Below are positions 53,730 through 62,890 of a stretch of DNA of 64,000 bases, one piece after another. Each line of letters opens with the position of its first letter. Positions within the stretch are counted from its first letter, which is position 1. The position numbers and the translations under genes were made by a program. The notes beneath the pieces were generated by a model. It saw nothing but the letters and a program-made list of their open reading frames with translations. It was not told where the DNA came from and did no database searches. Source of the DNA: CBDCYS01 sp965226185 (GTDB lineage: Bacteria; Acidobacteriota; Terriglobia; Bryobacterales; UBA6623); the NCBI GenBank assembly GCA_965226185.1, contig CBDDCT010000007.1, positions 2,418,001 through 2,482,000 on the forward strand, in the 5' to 3' direction.

Positions 53730-56700
53730 TCACCGGATCGTGACGAACCCGTCATGGTTGAACAACACGTGGACCAGACTCTCGCGTGCCCGCAAGCTCG
53801 GGTCCTCCGAGGGTGCAACATTATTCTCCGGTCCGCTCTCAAACGGCTTCAACTTTTCCGGTTTACCGTACAGTTCGGATTGTTCGACAAGAAACTTCCG
53901 GGACTCGGCTCTTTCCTTCGCTGAAGGTGGCCGCCCCAGCACGGCCTCAAAGGCCTTATCGATCAAGTGTGGGTCCGATTTCTCGGTGTCACCGACTTCC
54001 TGCGTGAGCCGGCGAGCCAGCAGGCGCGCCATAGTATGGCTGAGTTTACTATTCGAAAGGGCCAGGGCTTGGTGGGGAGTGATACTCACGTTGCGCCGAA
54101 AGCACTCGTTGGGATCCGCGGCGTCGAAAAGCTTCAGAATGAGCAGTTGTGCGTCCGGACTGTGGTAGAAGTACAAGCTTCGGCGGCGCGACTCTTCCTG
54201 CTCTGTCACCTCAATTTCCGGCCCGCCCATTCTCGTGTCAAGCTTTCCGGCTACGTGCAATATGCTGTCGCGGACGAGCTCAGCCTCCATCCGGATGGGT
54301 TTTCTGCGCCATAAATATACATTGTCTTTGTCGATTGCAAGATTCGCGTTGCCCTGCTCGACGAAAGACCGCATCCGATACGTATTGCTCGTGACGATCA
54401 ATCGATGGATGGCCTTCATGCCCCAATTATTCTCCATAAGACCGGAGGCCAGCCAGTCCAGCAGTTCGGGATGGGTGGGGGACTTTCCGTTGGGACCGAA
54501 GTTGAAGATCGTCGAAACAAGAGGCTCACCGAAATGCCGGCCCCAAATATGGTTGATCGCAACTCTGGCAGTGAGCGGATTCTTTTTGCTGCCGATCCAT
54601 CGGGCCAGTGCCAGCCGCCTTCCCGTACTCAATGTGGGGTAGGTCTCGCCAACTGGCGTGTAACCATCGGTTGCCTTGCCTAAGCCATCAAGTGCGGCTT
54701 GCAGCTTCTTCTGTGCAAGCCTAACTTTCCCCTCGTTTGCAACCGCCTCTTTCTTCTCCTTGACGGAGCCCTCGTCCCCAGACGGCGAAGGGTTGAGCGC
54801 TTCCGCAAGTTCCTGCTCAGCCTGTAGTAGGTCTGCTTGAGCCCGCGCCAAACGAGCTTTTCTCTCCAGTTTTTGGGCCTTTTCCGCCAGCATTTCGGCG
54901 TCGGCGGCAGGGTCGAGTCCGTAAGCGGCCAGGTCGGCCGCGATGCGCGCCTCCAGGGCGGGCAACTCCGCCTGCGATGCCCGCAGCTTTTTCTCGGCGA
55001 TTGTGACCGCGACCTCTGCCTTTTCGAATGCAGCCAACGCTTCTTCCTCACTCAAGTCCGCGGCGGCGTGTGTGCCAACATCTGTGTCAATAGGATTGAT
55101 CTCCGCGGCCGGAACGCCTTTCGCTTCAGATGGATACACAAGCCGCCTCTTCGCTTTCACGAGCGCCTTTTTTGCCTCGATCAACTCCGCGTCCGCCTGT
55201 TCGATTGGGGCTCTTGCGCGTGCGAGGAGGTCCCTACGGATGGGTGCGCGCAGGTCCGGATAGTAGGCTTCAACGGGAATATCAACTTTGCGAAAATCGA
55301 GTGCATCGCCTCCCAATATCCGCGGCACCCCCGGCGTCAGCGGATGCTCTTTGTCCGGTTTGTCTTCGTCACCTTGCAGGAACCGGTATGTGGGCGCGGT
55401 CGGCTCACCGTCGAACGCCCGCGCTATACCGTTTGCATCTAGATCAGACTCCCCCGGAACACGGTCGACTCGGATGCCGTGGGGCTCAAAGAACGCGCGG
55501 AGGCGGTAGTATTCGGACTGCAAGATCGGATCGTATTTGTGGTCGTGGCAGCGAGCGCACTTGATAGTCGTTGCCAAGAACGACGTGGCCACATACTCGA
55601 CGGTATCTTGCAGCCACACGGTGCGGTTGAACTTGTACCAGCTTCGAGCCAGGTAACCGGTTGCGCGCAGAACTTTCGGATCCGTCGGTGCGACTTCGTC
55701 ACCCGCGAGCATCTCGATGACCATCCGGTCGTAGCCTTTGTCTTCAATCAGGGATTCTATGATCCAGTCGCGCCAGCGCCAGATGTGCTTCTGACTGTTG
55801 CGCACTTCTTTTTGCTTCTGAAAACCGTACCAGTCGCTATATCTCCAAATATCCATCCAGTGGCGGCCCCAGCGCTCACCATACTGCTGGTTGGCTAGGA
55901 GTCGGTCGACAACCTTCTCATAGGCATCGCTGGAATCGTCCGCGAGGAAAGCCCGGATCTCCTCTGGCGTAGGGGGAACGCCAATGAGATCCAGGTAGAC
56001 TCGCCGAAGTAGAACCCGCTTCCCAGCGGGAGGCAGCGGTCTCAATCCTCGTTTCTCGTGTTCCGCTGCAACAAACGCATCGATGGGATTGAGCACCCAT
56101 TCATCATCACTCTTGCCCGTTGGAACCGCGGGAGGTGTGACGAGTTGGTAGGCCCAATGATCACTCCCGGGCAGCGAGGACTTGGCGGCTTGCACCGTGC
56201 CAGTGTAAGAAGCGCCTTCTCTGATCCACTCGGCAAGATAGTTGATCGTTTCCTCGGGGAGCTGATCGGCCATGAACGGCATGTGGGGCTCAGCTTCGCG
56301 AGCGACAACCTTGTACAACAAACTCGACTCCGGGTCGTTCACCACTATGGCCGGCCCGCGATTGCCTCCCCGTAACAGAGAATCCCTCGTCGACAGGTCG
56401 AGTCCCGAGGCCTTGTCCTCTCCGGAATGGCAGTTTAGACATACGTTTTCGAGCAGAGGGCGGATGTGTTCCACGAACACCGTGCTTTCGCCACTGGTGC
56501 TTTCGGCTTCTGCCGTTTGCCCCCGCGGAGATTCACCATAGGGGGTGCCCGCGGAAATCCAATCCGCGATTCGGGCAATGACCTCGGGCGATAGCTGCTC
56601 TAGGCCCAGGGGCATGAAGGGCTCGGCCTCGTGGGCGACAACCTGGTGCAGCAGGCTCGCCTGGGGATCGCCCGGAACTACAGCTGGGCCACGCTTACCG

Positions 56701-56975
56701 CCACGCAACAGCCCCTCGCGCGTGGAAAGGTCCAGCGAGGTTGCGCTACTCTCGCCGCTGTGACAGAGTAGACAGTTCTTTTGAAAAACAGGCAGGATAT
56801 GCTCCGCAAACGAAACCGGTTGCCGCGAATCAGCAGAGGCCGCCTTGGGCGCTTGCTGTGACGTCTGTCCCCACAGTCCGGTCCCTAGCAGTGCTGCCAT
56901 CGCGAGACTCGGCAGCACGCGGCTGTTCTTAGGCCGTTCAGTGTAAATTCCGATCACTTTGGAGCCACTGGGCAT
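53730..56975 (-). CDS. exported DUF1549/DUF1553 protein with two cytochrome-c-like domains
   Basis: From ATG 56975 the product is 1081 residues; the frame is open to 57065. After a signal segment (VLPSLAMAALLGTGLWGQ), two similar cytochrome-c-type domains each contain a haem-binding CxxCH (CLLCH at 68-72, CLNCH at 179-183) and a shared LLRGGxRGPA pattern, indicating internal duplication. DUF1549 follows (RRVYLDLIGVPPTPEEIRAFL, then CARCHDHKYDP), then a long Ala/Glu coiled coil, then DUF1553 (ALARWIGSKKNPLTARVAINHIW). The family is the Planctomycete cytochrome type. It leads the gene pair with DUF1501 copy 2. Confidence 0.92.
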   Translation of the reverse strand: MPSGSKVIGIYTERPKNSRVLPSLAMAALLGTGLWGQTSQQAPKAASADSRQPVSFAEHILPVFQKNCLLCHSGESSATSLDLSTREGLLRGGKRGPAVVPGDPQASLLHQVVAHEAEPFMPLGLEQLSPEVIARIADWISAGTPYGESPRGQTAEAESTSGESTVFVEHIRPLLENVCLNCHSGEDKASGLDLSTRDSLLRGGNRGPAIVVNDPESSLLYKVVAREAEPHMPFMADQLPEETINYLAEWIREGASYTGTVQAAKSSLPGSDHWAYQLVTPPAVPTGKSDDEWVLNPIDAFVAAEHEKRGLRPLPPAGKRVLLRRVYLDLIGVPPTPEEIRAFLADDSSDAYEKVVDRLLANQQYGERWGRHWMDIWRYSDWYGFQKQKEVRNSQKHIWRWRDWIIESLIEDKGYDRMVIEMLAGDEVAPTDPKVLRATGYLARSWYKFNRTVWLQDTVEYVATSFLATTIKCARCHDHKYDPILQSEYYRLRAFFEPHGIRVDRVPGESDLDANGIARAFDGEPTAPTYRFLQGDEDKPDKEHPLTPGVPRILGGDALDFRKVDIPVEAYYPDLRAPIRRDLLARARAPIEQADAELIEAKKALVKAKRRLVYPSEAKGVPAAEINPIDTDVGTHAAADLSEEEALAAFEKAEVAVTIAEKKLRASQAELPALEARIAADLAAYGLDPAADAEMLAEKAQKLERKARLARAQADLLQAEQELAEALNPSPSGDEGSVKEKKEAVANEGKVRLAQKKLQAALDGLGKATDGYTPVGETYPTLSTGRRLALARWIGSKKNPLTARVAINHIWGRHFGEPLVSTIFNFGPNGKSPTHPELLDWLASGLMENNWGMKAIHRLIVTSNTYRMRSFVEQGNANLAIDKDNVYLWRRKPIRMEAELVRDSILHVAGKLDTRMGGPEIEVTEQEESRRRSLYFYHSPDAQLLILKLFDAADPNECFRRNVSITPHQALALSNSKLSHTMARLLARRLTQEVGDTEKSDPHLIDKAFEAVLGRPPSAKERAESRKFLVEQSELYGKPEKLKPFESGPENNVAPSEDPSLRARESLVHVLFNHDGFVTIR

Positions 56976-57065
56976 TTGAATGCTTCTCGCCCGCACCGAC
57001 CGAGCGGAGGTACTGGCCTGTTCACCCTTCTCGCCACAACAGAACGAGACGGGGCTCCGCGTCAA

Positions 57066-57644
57066 GATACTTTCTACTACACATTAAACCTTATTAGGGG
57101 GTGGCCCCGTCAAGACATTTCTAGATTGTTCAAACAAGTGAACAGATTTCCACTCCCCGGGACAGACCTGCCTGCCGCGCAAGACGTCCTCCGCAGCGTA
57201 GAGCCGCCGTTCAAATTTCTGAAGCGTAAGGTCCGCCAATTAGCTACTCCGCCTCGCTGGACGCTGTAGGATGGTGATCATTCCGCGCCGCCATCCGCCA
57301 GAACCAGAAAAAGCGTCTCGGACCAAACGCATCGTATTGACTCCGACGAGCTACACCTGACGAGCTACACCTCATGATAAGCATGTCCTGCTCGGCGTGC
57401 CATGTTAAGAAGTGACTAGCCCGCATCCCCGGTACGTGCCTCGAAACCAGGCTGGCTCGTCACGTTTGAGCCCGAGACTGGGCTTAACCTTCTCCGCCAT
57501 CACTTTTGGCAGCAGGTGCCGCGGCAGCCGCTGCGGTTAGGCGCTTCCAGGGCACATTTCACAGGGGCGATAGTGCTTGATAATCAGGCCCGACGGACAA
57601 CGAAGTAAGTCTAACGAAATCTCTGACGTGCTATAGTCTCCGCA
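57066..57644. other. gene-free region between divergent genes
   Basis: This stretch separates the divergent DUF1549/DUF1553 and gamma-glutamyltransferase genes and probably holds both promoters. A 14-bp sequence (GACGAGCTACACCT) is tandemly duplicated at 57345 and 57359. TATAGT at 57630 lies ten bases before the next start codon and could be a -10 box giving a very short leader. Nothing else is apparent. Confidence 0.5.
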
Positions 57645-59528
57645 ATGTTCTACCGATTTCGCATGATCCTGGTGATCGCCCTGACCGTTTTCCCTGCTGT
57701 GGTACTGGCCCAAAATGAAAGTCCCGGGCGCCAGCGAAAGCTCACCGACCTTGAGGCGGAAAGAAATATCGATCTAGCCGCCCCGGCCCCCGACCCCGAC
57801 GAGTGGCCTGCTCCATGGCGCGCCGTTGTCATGGGCACGAACGCCATGGTGGCGGCCGAACATCCACTCCAGGCCGTCGCCGGTATGGAAGTATTACGAG
57901 CCGGCGGAAACGCCATCGATGCCGCTGTGGCCGTTTTTTACATGACTTCGGTTGTTCAACAGTACAATGCCGGAATCGGCGGGGGCGGCTACATCCTCGC
58001 CTACATTGCCAAACAAAACAGGGTGGTATTTCTTAACGGGGCCGGACCGGCGCCCAAGCTCGCCACGCTAGAGTTCTATCAGAAGCTGGGCACGATTCCG
58101 TTTTTGGGCCCGAACTCTTCGATCGTTCCCGGCATGGTGGGCGCCTTCGATCTCGCGCTGAAGAAATACGGCACGAAAGACTACAAGCCGCTCCTCCAGC
58201 CGGCCATTCGAGCGGCGGCCGAGGGGCATCCACTGTCTTCCTGGTCGGCGTCTGAACACCGCACCGCGGTCGAGAAGATCTCGCGCTTCCCTAGTTCCGT
58301 CAAGATTCTGTTGAATGCGGGCCAACCGCTGAAATCCGGCGAGTTGTTTGTTCAAAAAGACCTGGCGAGGACTCTGGAGACCATTGCCCGGGAAGGTGCG
58401 GACGTGTTCTACCGGGGTCCTCTAGCGCGGTTGACGGCTGACTTTTACGAGAAACAAGGTGGGCTGCTTCGCTACGACGACCTTGCCTCATTCCGTGCAG
58501 AGGAGGCCGAACCGGTGAAGACGACCTTCCGGGATTTGGAAGTTTACCAGAGTGCGCCAAACTCCCAGGGCATCGTGATGCTGATGGCGCTCAACATCCT
58601 CGAGGCCTACGACCTCGGAGCGCTGGGCCACAACACCCCCCAATATCTGCATCGGATCGTCGAAGCGCTCAAATTGGCCTTTGCCGACCGGGACCACTAC
58701 ATCACCGATCCGCGGTTCGTCAAGGACATGCCGATCGAAGGGCTGCTCTCGAAAGAATATGCCCGGCAACGACGGAGTCTCATTCGCGAAGATCAAGCGA
58801 TACGGGGCGCCGCGCCCCCAGGGGACCCCCGCCGAAATCGGGCGATCCTGGCAGCTCACGAAATCGTGTACGAAGACACCGCGCAACCGATCGAGCATAC
58901 GGCAACAACCGGCGAGAGAATCGGTGGGACCTCGTCATTTGCGGTTGCCGATCGCGACGGGAACTTGGTATCGGTCACCCATAGCGTCAAGGGAAGATTC
59001 GGCAGCGGAATGTTCATCGACGGAGGCGGCTACGTATTGAACAACCGGATGCCCTTTTTCAGTCTCAGTGAGACGGACGCCAACGTGCTGCGGCCGGGCA
59101 AGCGCACCCTCCAAACTTTGTGTCCGGCCCTGGCTTTGAAGGACGGAAAACCGTACCTGGCTTGGAATACTCCTGGCGGAGATAACCAGCCCCAGGCGAT
59201 GCTGCAGGCCTTCCTGAATGTGATCGTGTTCGGCATGAACGTGCAGCAAGCTGTCGAGGCGGCAACGGTGACGAGTTCCGCATTCGCGGCTTGCAACTAT
59301 CCGCACGCCGTGGAAGGGAAACTGTTGATGCCGCAAGTGCTGGCGAGCAAAGTCGCCGAAGCGCTAGCCCGCAATGGACACCGTGTCAAGGTCCTTCCAG
59401 TGCAACAGCCTTACATGCTCCAACCCTCGGGAGCCGGGGCGGTCAAGATGATCATGATCGCACCCGGCACCGGCGTGATGCGTGGCGGAGTAAGCCCTGC
59501 AAAGGATGATTATGTGCTGGGCTGGTGA
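57645..59528 (+). CDS. ggt: gamma-glutamyltransferase
   Basis: The enzyme cleaves the gamma-glutamyl bond of glutathione-like compounds and transfers the glutamyl group. The 627-residue precursor has a signal peptide (residues 1-22, ending VVLA), so it acts in the periplasm, and is cut into two subunits before the catalytic Thr (T429 in GGTSSFAVADRDG). AEHPLQAVAGMEVLRAGGNAIDAAVA and GGGYILAY at the N-terminus, and the glycine pair in PGGDNQP region, match the family. The ATG lies only ten bases after a -10-like box. Confidence 0.94.
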   Translation: MFYRFRMILVIALTVFPAVVLAQNESPGRQRKLTDLEAERNIDLAAPAPDPDEWPAPWRAVVMGTNAMVAAEHPLQAVAGMEVLRAGGNAIDAAVAVFYMTSVVQQYNAGIGGGGYILAYIAKQNRVVFLNGAGPAPKLATLEFYQKLGTIPFLGPNSSIVPGMVGAFDLALKKYGTKDYKPLLQPAIRAAAEGHPLSSWSASEHRTAVEKISRFPSSVKILLNAGQPLKSGELFVQKDLARTLETIAREGADVFYRGPLARLTADFYEKQGGLLRYDDLASFRAEEAEPVKTTFRDLEVYQSAPNSQGIVMLMALNILEAYDLGALGHNTPQYLHRIVEALKLAFADRDHYITDPRFVKDMPIEGLLSKEYARQRRSLIREDQAIRGAAPPGDPRRNRAILAAHEIVYEDTAQPIEHTATTGERIGGTSSFAVADRDGNLVSVTHSVKGRFGSGMFIDGGGYVLNNRMPFFSLSETDANVLRPGKRTLQTLCPALALKDGKPYLAWNTPGGDNQPQAMLQAFLNVIVFGMNVQQAVEAATVTSSAFAACNYPHAVEGKLLMPQVLASKVAEALARNGHRVKVLPVQQPYMLQPSGAGAVKMIMIAPGTGVMRGGVSPAKDDYVLGW

Positions 59529-59613
59529 GACGCGTTCATCCCGGTAGTTGTCTCTTCAGGTTGAAGAGGACTCTGGATGAGAAAGCATAGTTTGGCGGCA
59601 GGCCAGGCATTTT

Positions 59614-59793
59614 GCCCGCGTTTCTCACCACCTGACGGCCGAAGCACGCGATAGGCCCGCCATTACTTCGTTGCACTTGCTCGCCGTGCTCACCGTACTG
59701 TCAAGTACGCCTCCGCTCGTCAAGCGGCGCGCGCCTCGTACTGACGAGCCTCTCACGCACTTCGCCTCGCCACGTGGTGAGAAAAGCGGGTTA
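59614..59793. repeat. MITE-like element with inverted ends
   Basis: Arms GCCCGCGTTTCTCACCAC (59614-59631) and the matching GTGGTGAGAAAAGCGGG (59774-59790) face each other across about 140 bases. The interior has short palindromes (CGTACTGTCAAGTACG). There is no coding frame. The motif GGGTTAGCCC recurs beside it and at the IS4 target site. Confidence 0.6.
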
Positions 59794-59939
59794 GCCCCAA
59801 TGCTCGTCACTTAGCAGTTCCGCGGGCGGTTCTTGTTGCAGCCCGTGTGTTCTTGTCTTGGGCGTCGTTGAACGCCCGGCGCACATCGCTCTCCGCGGAG
59901 ACGCTACGAGCCGGTTGCTCCGCCGCCCTTTCAGGGCTA

Positions 59940-60017
59940 CCCTGGATGGTTTTTCGCACCCAGGGTTCCGCTTCGCTCCACCCTAGGCTACGATCCTACG
60001 CCGCTTCGCGGCTCAAC
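59940..60017 (+). repeat. dispersed 78-bp repeat, copy 2
   Basis: This is the second copy of the repeat at 40045-40122, with only a few differences. It ends in GCGGCTCAAC; copy 1 continues from there into the tandem array, whereas here there is a single unit. Confidence 0.85.
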
Positions 60018-60070
60018 GGCTCTGGGCTCGAAGCTTGAAGGCCCTAAGTGAACGGTATTGGGGTTAGCCC

Positions 60071-61486
60071 CACTCTTGTCCAAATTAGCGTTTTGAATTC
60101 GTAAGCCGGGGAGGCGGAACCTCTGTTAGGTTGGGATTGGGTTCAGGCCTATGAACCAACCCGCCCGAGGAGGCCCCGCCATGAGTCAAGTATGCAGTAT
60201 TTTCTCTCAATTGTTAAAGCTGTTCCCGCGTTCGGAGTTTGAACAGGCCGTCCGCCAGCATCGCGGGGAGCGCCACGCCCGCGGCTTCACTTGCTGGGGA
60301 CAGTTCGTCGCCATGCTGTTCTGCCAGCTCGGCCGCGCCCAGTCGTTGCGTGAGATTTGCGGCGGTCTGGCGGCCAGCGAAGGCAAGCTGCGGCACCTGG
60401 GCTTGTCCGCCGCACCGCCGCGCTCGACGCTGGCCTACGCCAACCGGCAACGCCCTTGGCAGATCTACGAAACGGTCTTTCATCAACTGCTGGCGAAGTG
60501 CCGCGGCGCGGCGCCGGGCCACAAGTTCCGTTTCAAAAACAAGCTGCTGAGTCTGGACGCCAGCGTCATCGATCTGTGCGCCTCGCTGTTTGATTGGGCC
60601 CAGTTCCAGCGCACCAAGGGCGCCGTCAAGCTCCATCTGGTACTCGATCACGACGGCTACCTGCCCAGCTTCTGCGTGGTCACCGACGCCAAGACGCCCG
60701 ACCTGGCGCCGGCCCGCAAAATGTCGTTCGACCGCGGCACGATCGTGGTCTTCGACCGCGGTTACAACGACTACGACTGGTTCGCCGAGCTGAGCGAGCG
60801 GGGCGTTTTCTTTGTCACACGATTGAAACGCGGGGCCAACTACGAGGTTCTCGAACAGCGCCCGTTGCCGCGCCGTCCCGGAGGCGTGCGCCGCGACGAA
60901 GTGATCTTCTTTCCCTCGCTGGCCGCCAGCGGCTCCGAGGTGGTGTTCCGCCGCATCGAATACTTCGACGCCAAGCAGCAGCGCACGCTCGTGTTCTTGA
61001 CGAATCACCTGGGGTTGGCGGCCGCAACGATTGCCGCCATTTATCAAGACCGCTGGCAAGTGGAGCTGTTTTTCAAGGCTCTCAAGCAGAACTTGCGGGT
61101 GAAGACCTTCGTGGGCACCTCGGCGAACGCGCTGAAGATCCAGATCTGGACGGCGCTGATCGCGATCTTGCTGCTGCGGTACTTAAAGCTGCGGGCGCGT
61201 TGGGGCTGGAGCTTGTCCAATCTGGTCGCTTTGTTGCGGCAGCAGTTGTTTGTGCACCGCGAATTGTTCGCCTGGCTGGACGAACCGTTTCACCCGCCGC
61301 CGGGCAGCGAACCCGAGTCGCCACAGCAATTATTACTGGCGGGAATGGAGGCCTAATTGGGACAGCAGCATGATTTCTATCTTGTCCAAACCGGCAACCT
61401 GGTTCCCAGATCGGCCTCCTGGCGGGGCTTTCTGGCGTGTTTTCAGCAGCCGAACCCGCTCCGCTCAGCTAATTTGGACAGCAGTG
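60071..61486 (+). mobile_element. IS4-family insertion sequence
   Basis: The element of about 1416 bp has imperfect inverted ends (CACTCTTGTCCAAATTAGC on the left, the complement of CACTGCTGTCCAAATTAGC on the right), and a direct repeat GGTTAGCCC at 60062-60070 and 61487-61495 that fits a 9-bp target duplication (10 bp is also possible). It carries one transposase gene. The right target copy contains the stop codon of the cupin gene. Confidence 0.85.
60181..61356 (+). CDS. IS4-family transposase
   Basis: The product has 391 residues from the ATG at 60181. DDE residues appear in LLSLDASVIDLCASLFDWA (first Asp), TIVVFDRGYNDYDWF (second Asp) and YQDRWQVELFFKALKQNL (Glu in the Y-x2-R-W-x-V/I-E motif). 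The N-terminal region QLLKLFPRSEFEQAV resembles the DUF4372 head of such transposases. The frame is open and no damage is seen, so it is likely functional. Confidence 0.94.
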   Translation: MSQVCSIFSQLLKLFPRSEFEQAVRQHRGERHARGFTCWGQFVAMLFCQLGRAQSLREICGGLAASEGKLRHLGLSAAPPRSTLAYANRQRPWQIYETVFHQLLAKCRGAAPGHKFRFKNKLLSLDASVIDLCASLFDWAQFQRTKGAVKLHLVLDHDGYLPSFCVVTDAKTPDLAPARKMSFDRGTIVVFDRGYNDYDWFAELSERGVFFVTRLKRGANYEVLEQRPLPRRPGGVRRDEVIFFPSLAASGSEVVFRRIEYFDAKQQRTLVFLTNHLGLAAATIAAIYQDRWQVELFFKALKQNLRVKTFVGTSANALKIQIWTALIAILLLRYLKLRARWGWSLSNLVALLRQQLFVHRELFAWLDEPFHPPPGSEPESPQQLLLAGMEA

Positions 61487-61488
61487 GG

Positions 61489-61866
61489 TTAGCCCGCGTC
61501 TTCGCCGGCTTGAGCCGAGTAGTCTACATATTCGGGACGAGGCGGGGAGAAGACGTCAATGATCTTCACGTCCTCAAGCGCCCGCGAGGCGTGTCGTTCA
61601 TGGGGAGCGAAATGGAAAAACGTTCCCGCTTCCATAACGACACTTCTGGCTTCCTCACCCACAAAGAACTCTATACTTCCGCGGATGACATAGCCCATCT
61701 GTTCTTCGGCGTGGCTGTGTCCCTCAAACTCCGCTCCTGCCTTGGCCTCGACACATTGAATCATGAGATTCTTGCCGGTCAAGAGGCGTCTTTGCGCTAT
61801 TTCTGAGATGACCTTCGGAGCAATCTCTGTCTCTTGTAAGACGGTTGCCATGGTGCTTGTCCTCAC
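61489..61866 (-). CDS. cupin-domain protein
   Basis: The 125-residue protein (120 from an internal ATG, 61851) is a single cupin barrel. GHSHAEEQMGYVIRG holds the first motif with two His and a Glu as metal ligands, and FFHFAPHERHASRALED the second His. Cupins of this size are isomerases, dioxygenases or sensors. The start codon overlaps the stop of the dehydrogenase gene, and the IS4 element inserted immediately beyond its stop codon without damaging it. Confidence 0.85.
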   Translation of the reverse strand: MRTSTMATVLQETEIAPKVISEIAQRRLLTGKNLMIQCVEAKAGAEFEGHSHAEEQMGYVIRGSIEFFVGEEARSVVMEAGTFFHFAPHERHASRALEDVKIIDVFSPPRPEYVDYSAQAGEDAG

Positions 61867-62885
61867 ATTGTGAAAACCACTTTGATCTTACGGGGGTTTT
61901 CGGCCGTCAATTCTTGAAATACCTGCAGGCCACATTCTAGCGGCACCTCGGATACCAATTCCTCCGCCGGAATGAGCCCTTTTTCGAGCAGCGAAAGAGC
62001 TTCGGCAAAATCCTCACGCGTGTAAGCGTAAGAGCCCCGTAGGGTGAGTTCACCGGTCAGAAGTCTTCGAACGTTCACGATGCACGTTTCCTCCTCCAAG
62101 CCAACGAGCGTGAGTGTGCCGCCGGACGCCAGCGCGGCAATTGCTTGCTGCCGGCAGAGATCATTCCCAGCCGCGTCGAAGGCGAAATCCACGCCGTGGC
62201 CCGCGGTCCAGTCCAAGATTGTTTCGACCGGATCGACATCACGTGGATCGACTACGAGATCGGCATTCAACCGCCTGACAGCTTCAAGACGGTGCGGATT
62301 GCGTTCGACGACCGCAATTCTGGCTGCTCCTTTGTGCTTGGCCGCCAACAGGTGAAATATACCAATCGGCCCCGCGCCAAATACGACCCCTGTTCCCCCC
62401 CTGATGTTGGCGCTTGCGCTGACAGCGTGAATCGCAGTCGCGAGGGGTTCGGCAAGAGCCCCCTGCACATACGTCATCCCCGGGGGCAAGGGGAAAAGAC
62501 ACTGTTCGGGAACCAAAAGATAGTCGGCAAACGCTCCTTGGAGGTCCAGGCCAAACAGTCTTCGGTGAACGCACCGATGGTGCTGACCGCCCGCACAGTG
62601 GCGGCATTGTCCACAAGTGACAAGCGGATAGACACACACGTCCATTCCGGGACGAACCCCTTCTACCTTGCTACCAACCTCCAGAATCTGCCCGCTGAAC
62701 TCATGGCCCAATACGAGGGGAGGGATTCTTCTCTTGTCCCTGCCGAGAAAGCCCCCTTGGTCGGAGCCACAAACGCCCGAGGCTCGCACCGCCAGCAGGA
62801 TCTCGCCCGGTTTCGGACGCGGGTGGGGAAGTTCTTGAATCTCCATCTGTCGGGCCGCGGTGTAGACTAGAGCCTTCACAAACAC
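61863..62885 (-). CDS. zinc-dependent alcohol dehydrogenase (sorbitol/threonine dehydrogenase-like)
   Basis: The 340-residue medium-chain dehydrogenase has catalytic zinc ligands C39 (GVCGSD), H61 and E62 (GHEFSG), and a structural zinc site C91, C94, C97 and C105 (CGQCRHCAGGQHHRC). The cofactor site is GAGPIG. The family oxidises polyols or amino alcohols with NAD. It overlaps the cupin gene by four bases and follows the deacylase gene by 5 bp, so all three form one operon. Confidence 0.93.
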   Translation of the reverse strand: MFVKALVYTAARQMEIQELPHPRPKPGEILLAVRASGVCGSDQGGFLGRDKRRIPPLVLGHEFSGQILEVGSKVEGVRPGMDVCVYPLVTCGQCRHCAGGQHHRCVHRRLFGLDLQGAFADYLLVPEQCLFPLPPGMTYVQGALAEPLATAIHAVSASANIRGGTGVVFGAGPIGIFHLLAAKHKGAARIAVVERNPHRLEAVRRLNADLVVDPRDVDPVETILDWTAGHGVDFAFDAAGNDLCRQQAIAALASGGTLTLVGLEEETCIVNVRRLLTGELTLRGSYAYTREDFAEALSLLEKGLIPAEELVSEVPLECGLQVFQELTAENPRKIKVVFTM

Positions 62886-62890
62886 CTCCC

